A DNA stretch of 15,316 nt from the NCBI GenBank assembly GCA_027063755.1, contig JAMORD010000231.1:1-15316 (forward strand). Direction: 5' to 3'. The translations under genes and the position numbers were made by a program. This stretch comes from a bacterium. GTDB lineage: Bacteria; Coprothermobacterota; Coprothermobacteria; Coprothermobacterales; JAADFF01. Within the stretch, counting starts at the first letter, position 1. Each line of letters starts with the position of its first letter. Under the pieces are notes generated by a model. It made no database searches. It was not told the origin of the DNA and saw only the letters and a list, made by a program, of their open reading frames with translations. This document shows, piece after piece, positions 1 through 6,208 of the stretch.

Positions 1-1
1 T

Positions 2-1366
2 ATACGCAAGATGAAGCGTATGGGGGTAAAGGCTGAACAGAAGATACTGAAGGGTATACAGATATACCGTATGGATGCCGGTAGGGTGCCTTTATTCACT
101 ATCAGGCCTCTTGTTATGGAAATGGTGAATTATCTCAAAGATAAGACAGGCATAGAACGCATATCACCTGCTGGTAGTTTTAGGCGCTGGAGAGAAGATG
201 TGGGTGATGTTGATATCCTTGTGGCTACAGATAGTGAGGGGGGTACAGTCATTGAGCTGTTTGCCTCTGCAGAGTGGACCAAAGAGGTCTTGTGGCGGGG
301 TGAAACCAAGTGCAGTATCGTTACCCCATCAGGCGTGCAGGTGGATCTGAGGGTTGTGCCAGAGGACAGCTGGGGGGCAGCTCTTCAGTATTTTACCGGC
401 TCCAAGGCGCACAATATTAGGCTTAGGGAGATAGCCATATCTAAGGGGTTAAAACTCAATGAATACGGACTCTATCGTGAGGATACAGGACAGAAGATAG
501 CGGGACTTACAGAAGAAGAAATATACGAGGCCCTTGGCATGCCGTGGATACCACCGGAACTGAGAGAGGATATGGGAGAGGTGCAGGCAGCATTGCAGGG
601 TAAATTGCCGGACCTTATTACAGAGGATGATATCAGGGGCGATATACACATGCATACGACATATAGCGATGGTGCAGACTCCATAAGGGCTATGGCACTG
701 AAAGCCAAAGAGTTAGGTTATGAGTGGATTGTTATCACCGACCATGCCATAGGATTGGGTGTTGTTGGTGGTATAGACTACGATACATGGAAAAAAGAGT
801 ATGAAGAGGCTAAGCAGGTGGAAAAAGAGGTGGGTATACGCATATTTGTGGGTATAGAGGCCAATATTATGGCCGATGGTGAGGTTATGATATCGTCACC
901 AGATATGGACTTTGTCATAGGTAGCATTCATTCGGGCCTTGATGGTAGCAGGGAGAAAATTATGGCCCGATATGAGAAGGCCATATACTCAGATCTTATT
1001 GACAGTATAGGACACCCTACAGGAAGACTACTGGGAGGTGTTAGACCACCTATGGATGTGGATATGGACCAGCTTCTTGCCATGGCAAAAGAAAAAGGTT
1101 TATTTATGGAAATCAATTCTTATCCCAACAGGCTTGACCTCAATGGTCCCAATGTTTTTAAGGCAAAGAATATGGGCATAAGGCTATATATAGGCACCGA
1201 TTCCCATACCACTATGCAACTGGAAAACATGGTCTATGGTGTACACACGGCAAGAAGAGGTTGGGCTGAAAAGAAAGATATTCTCAATACTCTTAGCGCA
1301 GATGAAATGGAAGAGCTGGTAGAAAATCTAAAGTCAAGGAGAAAAACTGTTGCTATAGATTATTAA
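2..1366 (+). CDS. polX: DNA polymerase/3'-5' exonuclease PolX, 5'-truncated by window edge
   Basis: Family X DNA polymerase fused to a PHP phosphoesterase, the bacterial PolX architecture used in gap-filling base excision repair. The frame is open to the window edge (codons before the Met at 11 read I-R-K), and the visible 451 aa are shorter than the usual ~570, so the N-terminal helix-hairpin-helix part lies upstream and the true start is outside. Counting from that Met: nucleotidyltransferase motif GSFRR at 55-59, catalytic Asp66 and Asp68 in DVGDVDILV, third Asp112 in VQVDL. The PHP domain starts near 210 and keeps the expected metal ligands: HMH 213-215, Asp220, H245 in TDH, E283, H307, H335, D397 and H399. 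Both active sites therefore look intact. The stop overlaps the stop of the convergent small gene. Family assignment is secure; the repair role is family knowledge. Confidence 0.93.
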   Translation: MRKMKRMGVKAEQKILKGIQIYRMDAGRVPLFTIRPLVMEMVNYLKDKTGIERISPAGSFRRWREDVGDVDILVATDSEGGTVIELFASAEWTKEVLWRGETKCSIVTPSGVQVDLRVVPEDSWGAALQYFTGSKAHNIRLREIAISKGLKLNEYGLYREDTGQKIAGLTEEEIYEALGMPWIPPELREDMGEVQAALQGKLPDLITEDDIRGDIHMHTTYSDGADSIRAMALKAKELGYEWIVITDHAIGLGVVGGIDYDTWKKEYEEAKQVEKEVGIRIFVGIEANIMADGEVMISSPDMDFVIGSIHSGLDGSREKIMARYEKAIYSDLIDSIGHPTGRLLGGVRPPMDVDMDQLLAMAKEKGLFMEINSYPNRLDLNGPNVFKAKNMGIRLYIGTDSHTTMQLENMVYGVHTARRGWAEKKDILNTLSADEMEELVENLKSRRKTVAIDY

Positions 1367-1572
1367 GCGTATTTGTCAAAGTCGTAAGACGAGATAAGTT
1401 CTATCAGTTCTTCGGCTGAGACTTTTTGACTATCTATGTTTTGTTTGATAATTTCAATGACCAAGTCTCTTAGTACCTCTGGTGGTATGTCACCCATGCT
1501 CTTTTCTTTCAGCACCTGCATAAGCATTTTCATAAGACCATCGTCTATAGGACCTACACCTGATATAGACAT
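1363..1572 (-). CDS. small hypothetical protein, 69 aa
   Basis: I do not recognise this protein. It is acidic and probably mostly helical, begins MSISGVGPIDDG, contains SMGDIPPEVLRDLVIEIIKQ and ends ELISSYDFDKYA. There is no signal peptide, membrane segment or cysteine. The open frame reaches a GTG at 1579-1581, but AGGGGG at 1581-1586 overlaps that codon and lies exactly 8 nt before the ATG at 1570-1572, so I chose the ATG. The strong SD argues that it is a real gene. It lies 57 nt downstream of the cysteine synthase gene on the same strand and could be co-transcribed with it or use a weak promoter near 1613. Its stop shares bases with the polX stop (TTAA at 1363-1366). Confidence 0.62.
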   Translation of the reverse strand: MSISGVGPIDDGLMKMLMQVLKEKSMGDIPPEVLRDLVIEIIKQNIDSQKVSAEELIELISSYDFDKYA

Positions 1573-1580
1573 AATATCCA

Positions 1581-1586
1581 CCCCCT
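1581..1586 (-). promoter_or_regulatory. SD site deciding the start of the 69-aa gene
   Basis: AGGGGG on the minus strand with an 8-nt spacer to the ATG at 1572. It overlaps the upstream in-frame GTG, which rules that codon out as the likely start. Confidence 0.65.
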
Positions 1587-1612
1587 ACTGTTAATATCGG
1601 TGTATATTTACG

Positions 1613-1618
1613 ATTATA
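1613..1618 (-). promoter_or_regulatory. possible -10 box before the 69-aa gene
   Basis: A perfect TATAAT on the minus strand, about 40 nt before the ATG at 1572. No TTGACA-like hexamer is visible 16-18 nt upstream and there is no TG extension. The surroundings are very AT-rich, so the match may be chance. Confidence 0.3.
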
Positions 1619-1629
1619 TACCTATTAAA

Positions 1630-2487
1630 TTATAAATTTATATTCTTAATAATTGATAAATACTTATATCCGTCGTCAGGAAATACTGTAACTACTGTTT
1701 TTAGATTGTATTCCTCTTTAACTTTGATAGAAGCATATGCGTTTGCTGCGCTGCTTATTCCAACGAATAGTCCATAAGTTTGTGCAAGTTCTTTATGCAT
1801 TTGTATAGCTTCTTCATTAGAAACATAAACTTCTTCTGTTATCAGGGAAGTATCATAGATTGCAGGAGTGAATCCGTCTCCTATACCCTGTATGATATGG
1901 TTTTTCTCATCTTTGGGTTTTACGCCAAAGAGTTTTACATCTGGATATATCTTTTTGATAGCTTTACCTACTCCCATGATAGTACCTCCAGTGCCTACTC
2001 CAGCAACAAATGCGTCTATTTTACTTTTAATCTGTGAAATGATTTCTGGCCCTGTAGTTAGTTCATGGGCTATAACATTCATAGGGTTTTCAAATTGTCT
2101 GATATATATCAAATTTTGCTCCTGTGCTATTCTCTCAGCTAATTTTTTGGATTCTAAGACATTGCCTTCAGCTGGTGTGAGTATTAGCGTTGCTCCTAAT
2201 GTTTGAAGTACTAATTTTCTTTCTTCTGACATATTTTCGGGCATTACTATGATAGGCTTTAACTGAAATATTGAGGCTATGGAAGCCAATGCTATACCCA
2301 TATTGCCAGAAGTGGCCTCAACGAAAGAGTCTCCCTTGCTGAGTTTTCCTGTTTCTGTGAGATGCTTTAGTATAAAGTAAGCGGGTCTTGCCTTTATACT
2401 ACCGCTAAAGTTAAACCATTCTAACTTGGCATATATACCGTGTTTGTCCAAATATATCATTGGTGTGTTGCCTATATGGATGTCCAT
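1630..2487 (-). CDS. cysteine synthase family PLP-dependent enzyme
   Basis: Fold-type II PLP enzyme of the CysK/CysM family, expected to make cysteine from O-acetylserine (or a related activated serine) and sulfide. The 285 aa keep the family landmarks in order: IGNTP at 5-9, the SGSIKARPA block with the probable PLP lysine K32, the substrate loop TSGNMG at 59-64 (Met where most members have Thr), phosphate-binding GVGTGGT at 163-169, HIIQGIGDGF at 197-206, GISSAANA near 243-250 and FPDDGYKYLS at 269-278. It is slightly shorter than typical (~300-310 aa) at both ends. The ATG at 2485-2487 follows a strong GGAGG, and a sigma-A-like promoter lies just upstream, so it may be transcribed apart from the sigma operon. 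Exact substrate (O-acetylserine, O-phosphoserine, cystathionine-type) cannot be decided, so I give no symbol. Confidence 0.88.
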   Translation of the reverse strand: MDIHIGNTPMIYLDKHGIYAKLEWFNFSGSIKARPAYFILKHLTETGKLSKGDSFVEATSGNMGIALASIASIFQLKPIIVMPENMSEERKLVLQTLGATLILTPAEGNVLESKKLAERIAQEQNLIYIRQFENPMNVIAHELTTGPEIISQIKSKIDAFVAGVGTGGTIMGVGKAIKKIYPDVKLFGVKPKDEKNHIIQGIGDGFTPAIYDTSLITEEVYVSNEEAIQMHKELAQTYGLFVGISSAANAYASIKVKEEYNLKTVVTVFPDDGYKYLSIIKNINL

Positions 2488-2521
2488 CTATCTCCCCTCC
2501 TTAATGCTTATTGGGAAAGTT

Positions 2522-2550
2522 ATTATACCTTAACTTGAAAGTGTAGGCAA
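2522..2550 (-). promoter_or_regulatory. sigma-A-like promoter for the cysteine synthase gene
   Basis: Minus strand: -35 TTGCCT (2545-2550, 4 of 6 matches to TTGACA), 17-nt spacer, -10 TATAAT (2522-2527, 6 of 6). Transcription would start near 2515, giving a leader of about 27 nt that contains the SD. Geometry and -10 are good; the -35 is imperfect. Confidence 0.6.
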
Positions 2551-2587
2551 CACATAATATATTAACTTAGTGTCTGTATACCCAATG

Positions 2588-3103
2588 TTACTTTTCTTCT
2601 TTAGGGGGTAGCACGGGGTCGGTAATGCACTTTTTACCAGGTCCACAGTCGTTTTTCTGTTCAAGGTCGCCCTTGATTTTATCTTTTACAGTTTCGTTGG
2701 CTGTTGTGGCCGTAGAGGCCGTTGTTGATGTAGATGCTGTGGCTGGGGCTACCAGTGTGCGAACGGTATTGCCCTTGACGCCACTTTCATCAGACTTGTA
2801 TGTTTCTACATTTTCCATATACTTGCCACCTTTCTGTAGGGCTACACGATTGCCACTGTGAGGTGCCCATATAAAGAGCGATAACGCCACTATGAGAATG
2901 ACAGCGATAGTGGCATAGGCCAGCTTATATACTGGTGAGGCATTAGTTCTCTTTACAGGCTCTTTATTTCCTTTTAGCATGCGAGCTATGGGGTCTACCT
3001 CCTCAACGACATTGGGAAACAACCACTTTATCCATAAGGGTATATCTTTGCCCTGCAGCCTCTTTTCTATGATAATATCTGCAATCTTATCTCTTATCTT
3101 CAC
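2588..3103 (-). CDS. single-pass membrane protein, probable anti-sigma factor
   Basis: 171 aa. A charged cytoplasmic-looking N-terminal part (1-58) is followed by one hydrophobic segment at about 61-80 (LAYATIAVILIVALSLFIWA), then an outside-facing region with an Ala/Thr/Ser-rich stretch at about 119-136 and a lysine-rich tail with Cys153 and Cys159. The GTG start at 3101-3103 lies inside the sigma gene (17-bp overlap), with GGGAG upstream; such coupling is typical of sigma/anti-sigma pairs. No HxxxCxxC zinc anti-sigma motif is present, so the anti-sigma role rests on position, topology and overlap, not on a recognised domain. The low-complexity segment could be a linker exposed to the cell surface. 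It could also be an unrelated membrane protein co-expressed with the sigma factor. Confidence 0.68.
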   Translation of the reverse strand: MKIRDKIADIIIEKRLQGKDIPLWIKWLFPNVVEEVDPIARMLKGNKEPVKRTNASPVYKLAYATIAVILIVALSLFIWAPHSGNRVALQKGGKYMENVETYKSDESGVKGNTVRTLVAPATASTSTTASTATTANETVKDKIKGDLEQKNDCGPGKKCITDPVLPPKEEK

Positions 3104-3572
3104 TGTCTATCATCTCCCTGAGCCTTCTGATGGCACGGTATTGTAGGCTTTTGATACCTGCCACAGACCTATTCATAGCATGTGCAACCTCTTTTATGCT
3201 CATGCCTTCTTTGAACCTTAGTGTTATCAGTGTTTTTTCGTCTGCAGGTAGCCTATCTACATATTGCCAGATATCAAATGTATCTTCGTCTTCTATGTTG
3301 TCTTCTGATGCCAGTATGATGTTGTCTATAGGTATCTTGGGATATTTGTTTTTTCTCATAAAGTCTACAATCTTGTTGCGAAGGGTCCTGTATATGAGCC
3401 CTCTGAGTGTTGATAAAGTTTTTATCTTGTCGGTATATTCCCATATTTTCAGTAGCGTGTCTTGCACGAGATCTTCGGCGTCTGCCCGTATACCAACATA
3501 TTTCATGGCAAACCCCAGTAGTTCGTCGTAAAGACTACCAATTATCTGTTCAACTTCGGCCTTTTTTACCAT
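3087..3572 (-). CDS. ECF-type RNA polymerase sigma factor
   Basis: 161 aa with the two domains of sigma-70 group 4 and nothing more. Region 2 covers about residues 10-75 and includes DAEDLVQDTLLKIWEY at 31-46, the core-binding and -10-recognition helix. A short acidic linker (90-99, EDNIEDEDTF) leads to region 4 at about 105-155, with LPADEKTLITLRFKEGMS followed by the helix-turn-helix IKEVAHAMNRSVAGIKSLQYRAIRRLRE. ATG at 3570-3572 follows GGAGTGA. The gene lies 37 nt downstream of the methyltransferase gene and overlaps the membrane-protein gene. It probably directs transcription of a small stress or envelope regulon; its targets are not visible and no obvious ECF-type -35/-10 pair for autoregulation was found upstream of the operon. 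Confidence 0.9.
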   Translation of the reverse strand: MVKKAEVEQIIGSLYDELLGFAMKYVGIRADAEDLVQDTLLKIWEYTDKIKTLSTLRGLIYRTLRNKIVDFMRKNKYPKIPIDNIILASEDNIEDEDTFDIWQYVDRLPADEKTLITLRFKEGMSIKEVAHAMNRSVAGIKSLQYRAIRRLREMIDSEDKR

Positions 3573-3609
3573 GCCTCACTCCTGTATACGAGAGATGCCC
3601 TGAAAGGTA

Positions 3610-4248
3610 TCACTTTTTCATGCATGCAAGTCTCAGATAAGGTGCATTCAAAGGGAACCATTCTTTGTATTGGGTAAAACCGACATTTCTTGCCATTTCC
3701 CTTAGGTCTAGTTTGATAAAGTTGTATGCGTGAGGACATTCTATTGCTCTAAATATTACTTGCATGATTGGATGTGCCGTTTCAAGGTCAAATGTGCCAT
3801 AGTCAAAGATACAGAAACGGCCGTCTTTTTTTACATGTCTGTATGCGTTTTCCATAATGGTTTTTTGCTGTTCGTAGGGAAAACCGTGGAATGCGAAAGA
3901 GATAAATACAATATCAAATTTCTCATGTAAATCAAATGGTTCTGTGATAGATGTTTCAATAAACCTGACATTATCACGGCCACCACATCGTCTATAAAAG
4001 CGTTTCTTCATGCCCTGACTAATATCTATGCCAACATATGGTGATTTTCCTATAAGTTTCAGAAATCTACGACAGTTGGCACCTGGTCCTGTGGCGAACT
4101 CCAGCACCGATGTGCCATGATGGGCACCGGTATGGGCTATGGCGGTCATGAGAATTTCCCCATAGCCTCCTAAGCTTAGTGTGTTGAGCAACTCTTCGTA
4201 GAAGTAGGCGACTGTACCGTCTAAGAATGGTCCTTTCTCCATTGGCAT
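3610..4248 (-). CDS. class I SAM-dependent methyltransferase
   Basis: 212 aa with a Rossmann-type methyltransferase core. SAM motif I is VLEFATGPGAN at 48-58, the acidic end of strand 2 is in GIDIS at 73-77, and the strand-4 block FDIVFISFAFHGFP is at 111-124, followed by HVKKDGRFCIFDYG. The motif I variant FATGPG in place of the common VGCGTG is unusual but keeps the glycines. The substrate is unknown; no DNA- or RNA-methylase signature such as NPPY is present. ATG at 4246-4248 has GGAGG 8 nt before it; a second in-frame ATG two codons later is less well spaced. It is the first gene of the apparent operon with the ECF sigma factor and membrane protein, so it is probably expressed with them. 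Confidence 0.82.
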   Translation of the reverse strand: MPMEKGPFLDGTVAYFYEELLNTLSLGGYGEILMTAIAHTGAHHGTSVLEFATGPGANCRRFLKLIGKSPYVGIDISQGMKKRFYRRCGGRDNVRFIETSITEPFDLHEKFDIVFISFAFHGFPYEQQKTIMENAYRHVKKDGRFCIFDYGTFDLETAHPIMQVIFRAIECPHAYNFIKLDLREMARNVGFTQYKEWFPLNAPYLRLACMKK

Positions 4249-4270
4249 AACTCTTTCCTCCTTTCTCTTA

Positions 4271-4279
4271 ATAATACCA
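4271..4279 (-). promoter_or_regulatory. possible extended -10 promoter for the methyltransferase-sigma operon
   Basis: Minus strand TGGTATTAT, a TGnTATnAT extended -10 with 5 of 6 core matches, 23-31 nt before the methyltransferase ATG. No convincing -35 is seen (TGATTT at 17-nt spacing). An extended -10 can act without one. Confidence 0.42.
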
Positions 4280-4286
4280 TGTAGTT

Positions 4287-4292
4287 TATAAT
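4287..4292 (+). promoter_or_regulatory. possible -10 box for the carbonic-anhydrase-like operon
   Basis: A perfect TATAAT on the plus strand, 34 nt before the ATG at 4327. The hexamer at a 17-nt spacing is TCTCTT, a poor -35. It sits beside the oppositely oriented candidate at 4271-4279, so this short spacer is probably a divergent promoter region. Confidence 0.42.
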
Positions 4293-4312
4293 AAAATCAG
4301 ATTTACAGTTTA

Positions 4313-4318
4313 GGGAGG
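4313..4318 (+). promoter_or_regulatory. SD site deciding the carbonic-anhydrase-like start
   Basis: GGGAGG with an 8-nt spacer to the ATG at 4327. The two in-frame GTG codons at 4318 and 4321 overlap or abut the SD and are too close to serve as starts. Confidence 0.65.
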
Positions 4319-4326
4319 TGGTGTGC

Positions 4327-4845
4327 ATGATTGTCAAGGTAGGTGAGAAACAGCCGACTATTCATGAGACAGCTTATGTCTCTGATATGGCCTTTCTATC
4401 TGGTGATGTCAGGGTAGACGCCGGTGCTTCTGTATTTCCGTTTGTGTCTGCCCGAGGAGATCTTAACTACATTCACATAGGTGAGGGGTCTAATGTGCAA
4501 GATGGTAGTGTTTTACATGTGACCGATGAATACCCGGTAGAGATTGGTAAGAATGTTACTGTAGGACATGCCGCTATTCTTCACGGCTGCACTGTGAAAG
4601 ACGGGGCTCTTATAGGAATGGGTGCTGTTGTTCTTGATGGTGCTGTTGTAGAGGAGGGAGCCATAGTTGCCGCCGGTGCATTGGTGCCTCCGGGCAAGGT
4701 TGTGCCTGCTGGCACGCTGGCTATTGGTTCTCCCTTTAAGGTTGTCAGGGACCTCAGTGATGAGGAGAAGGAAGCAATACTGAAAAATGCTGAAGAATAT
4801 CAAAGGCTGAGAGATATTTACAGGGAGGCCGAAAAGGGTGAGTAA
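4327..4845 (+). CDS. gamma-class carbonic anhydrase-like protein (YrdA/hexapeptide-repeat family)
   Basis: 172 aa left-handed beta-helix protein, trimeric in the family, with zinc bound between subunits; members hydrate CO2 or serve unknown roles. Hexapeptide-type repeats run from about residue 15 to 145. The three expected zinc histidines are present: His64 in DGSVLH, and His81 and His86 in VGHAAILHG. The conserved ARGD (about 42-45) and LIGMGAVVLDGAVV (about 94-107) blocks are typical of this family. The C-terminal helix (DLSDEEKEAILKNAEEYQRL) is also typical. The start follows the SD at 4313-4318. The end overlaps the next methyltransferase gene by 8 bp. Fold and metal site are well supported; carbonic anhydrase activity is not proven for many YrdA-like proteins. 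Confidence 0.9.
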   Translation: MIVKVGEKQPTIHETAYVSDMAFLSGDVRVDAGASVFPFVSARGDLNYIHIGEGSNVQDGSVLHVTDEYPVEIGKNVTVGHAAILHGCTVKDGALIGMGAVVLDGAVVEEGAIVAAGALVPPGKVVPAGTLAIGSPFKVVRDLSDEEKEAILKNAEEYQRLRDIYREAEKGE

Positions 4846-5656
4846 AGGGACGAATCCCTTTGACTCCGAAGAGGTTGCATCTTCATACGATAGCTGGTTT
4901 GAAACACCTGTGGGGCGACGGGTGGCTCAGGAAGAGCTGGAAGTTTTTTGGCAGAAGATGGCTCCATTGGGTGATGGTGTGCCACTGAAAAGTGTCGGTG
5001 GAGGGTGTGGCAGTGGGGTGGCCTCAGCACGGTTTAAAGAGGCTCCTCCTCTTAATGTGCTTGAAGTAGGTAGTGGCACGGGATGGCTTCTTGATAAGAT
5101 GTACCATAGCCCTTTTAATATACGGGCTGTTGTTGGGATTGAACCATCGGAGCATATGAGAAAATATGCCTCAAAGAAATTTGACAATGTTGTCTCTGAT
5201 ATTGATGAGATTACGAGGCTAATCCGCTTAAATGAGCGTTTTGTTGGTATTGTGTCTGGTGATGCTATGGATTTGCCTTTTGGTGAAGAGCTTTTTGATA
5301 GGGTAGTGTTCTTTACATCGCTGGAGTTTGTTCCAGATCAAGATAAGGCTATATGGGAAGCCTTGAGGGTGTTGAAACCAGGAGGGCGTATTGTTATTGT
5401 TGTGCTTAACGGTGAAAGCCCATGGATGAAGAGGAGAATAGGTAAAGGGGTTTTTGCATCAGGGCATTTTCCCACTGTTTCAGAATTTAGAGAATTCCTT
5501 TCCCGTTATAATGGAAACTATGTATCGGGTGCCGTTTATTGGATGCCGTCTGAAGAGGATAGGCTTCCGTCACTACTACCTTTGAGAGCGTGGTGGAATA
5601 AGTTATGGGGACTGAAGAATGCAACAGCACTGGTGGGATACATACCGAAAACATAA
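4838..5656 (+). CDS. class I SAM-dependent methyltransferase (UbiE/Methyltransf_11 type)
   Basis: 272 aa. N-terminal NPFDSEEVASSYDSWFETPVGRRV is typical of small-molecule methyltransferases. SAM motif I is LEVGSGTG at 75-82, the acidic loop is GIEPS at 100-104, GDAMDLPF at 141-148 is motif II, and LRVLKPGGRIVIVVLNGESPW follows. Between the N-terminal helix and motif I there is a Gly/Ser-rich stretch at about 45-68 (including VGGGCGSG) longer than I expect for this family. The GTG at 4838 lies inside the carbonic-anhydrase gene, with GGGAGG at 4823-4828 as the SD. The 3' end overlaps the Nudix gene by 52 bp. The substrate is unknown. Confidence 0.84.
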   Translation: MSKGTNPFDSEEVASSYDSWFETPVGRRVAQEELEVFWQKMAPLGDGVPLKSVGGGCGSGVASARFKEAPPLNVLEVGSGTGWLLDKMYHSPFNIRAVVGIEPSEHMRKYASKKFDNVVSDIDEITRLIRLNERFVGIVSGDAMDLPFGEELFDRVVFFTSLEFVPDQDKAIWEALRVLKPGGRIVIVVLNGESPWMKRRIGKGVFASGHFPTVSEFREFLSRYNGNYVSGAVYWMPSEEDRLPSLLPLRAWWNKLWGLKNATALVGYIPKT

Positions 5657-6078
5657 AAGAGATTTCTGCTGGTGGTATTGTCTTTAGAAAAAACGGTAAG
5701 TCATGGCAAGTGCTCATGGTGAAAAACCGTCGTGGTTCTTGGACTTTCCCTAAGGGTCGCGTTGAAAATGGGGAAACACTGGAGGAGACTGCTGTTAGAG
5801 AAGTTGAAGAAGAAACTGGAGTAAAAGCAAGGGTTATTAAGTATGCCGGTACAGTGACATATGTTTATCACAAAGATGATGGTATAGTAGTGGACAAAAA
5901 AGTTCACTTTTTTATTATGAAGTACATTTCTGGAGAGCCCACACCTGATGGAGTAGAGAATATTGCCGCACGGTGGGTTGATTTGCATCATGTGAAGGAT
6001 TATATGGCTTATGAAAACCTCTGGAAAGTCTATTTGGATGCCATGTTTTCGGTTGTTGGGGGTGATGATGATTTGTAA
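5605..6078 (+). CDS. Nudix hydrolase
   Basis: 157 aa with a complete Nudix box from Gly51 to Val73 (GRVENGE, then REVEEETGV), matching Gx5Ex7REUxEExGU; this binds Mg2+ for hydrolysis of nucleoside diphosphate derivatives. The preceding SAGGIVFRK and WTFPKGRVE resemble the diadenosine tetraphosphate (Ap4A) hydrolase/MutT-like branch, but the substrate cannot be fixed. The ATG at 5605 lies within the methyltransferase gene, with GGTGG 8 nt upstream; about 19 residues precede the domain, so a later non-ATG start is possible. The gene ends the carbonic-anhydrase/methyltransferase operon. No clear terminator follows it, so read-through into the Mbx operon is possible. Confidence 0.88.
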   Translation: MGTEECNSTGGIHTENIKEISAGGIVFRKNGKSWQVLMVKNRRGSWTFPKGRVENGETLEETAVREVEEETGVKARVIKYAGTVTYVYHKDDGIVVDKKVHFFIMKYISGEPTPDGVENIAARWVDLHHVKDYMAYENLWKVYLDAMFSVVGGDDDL

Positions 6079-6090
6079 ATAAAACTTTTG

Positions 6091-6107
6091 TATATGCAAT
6101 GCATATA
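6091..6107. repeat. perfect palindrome TATATGCA-A-TGCATATA, candidate operator
   Basis: Two perfect 8-nt arms around one central A, in the gap between the Nudix gene and the Mbx-type operon. It ends 19 nt before the extended -10 and covers the region just upstream of where a -35 would lie, a good position for a dimeric regulator. It does not match Rex, FNR/CRP or LexA consensus as I know them. Confidence 0.55.
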
Positions 6108-6126
6108 AGCCTACATATCCAACTTT

Positions 6127-6135
6127 TGTTATAAT
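6127..6135 (+). promoter_or_regulatory. extended -10 promoter of the Mbx-type operon
   Basis: TGTTATAAT: a perfect TATAAT (6130-6135) with a TGn extension. No -35 match is seen at 17 nt (AAGCCT at 6107-6112), which fits an extended -10 promoter or one needing an activator. Transcription would start near 6142, leaving a leader of about 65 nt. Confidence 0.6.
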
Positions 6136-6149
6136 CACAATGTTGAAAT

Positions 6150-6184
6150 ATGTGCGGTCAGTGATTTGTTCGGTGGTCGTACAT
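6150..6184 (+). promoter_or_regulatory. leader RNA hairpin before the Mbx-type operon
   Basis: Bases 6150-6160 can pair with 6174-6184 as 11 contiguous pairs, three of them G-U, closing a 13-nt loop. It would fill most of the predicted leader and end 12 nt before the SD GAGG at 6197-6200. No U-run follows, so it is not an intrinsic terminator. It could stabilise the long mRNA or affect translation. Found by eye; significance not tested. Confidence 0.4.
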
Positions 6185-6196
6185 CATATATGAAAA

Positions 6197-6200
6197 GAGG
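6197..6200 (+). promoter_or_regulatory. SD site deciding the mbxA start
   Basis: GAGG with an 8-nt spacer to the TTG at 6209. The in-frame ATG at 6203 is only 2 nt from it, and the GTG at 6200 overlaps it, so TTG fits the spacing used in the rest of the operon. Confidence 0.5.
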
Positions 6201-6208
6201 TGATGGCC

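Noticed and set aside
1600-1622. AT-rich inverted repeat GGTGTATAT...ATATACC as a terminator after the cysteine synthase gene
   Set aside because: Arms are imperfect and AT-only in the core, with no T-tract on the minus strand.
1780-2206. Plus-strand open frames inside the cysteine synthase gene
   Set aside because: They are antisense shadows of a gene with all family motifs, have no SD and resemble no family.
2541-2553. GTGT-AGGCA-ACAC inverted repeat as terminator or operator
   Set aside because: Only four pairs, no U-run, and it overlaps the -35 of the cysteine synthase promoter; too short to claim.
2697-2750. Imperfect short repeats in the anti-sigma candidate gene
   Set aside because: They reflect codons of the Ala/Thr/Ser-rich protein segment rather than a separate DNA repeat element.
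3130-3531. 133-aa plus-strand frame opposite the sigma factor gene
   Set aside because: Antisense to a well-supported ECF sigma gene, Ser-rich and without an SD or recognisable domain.
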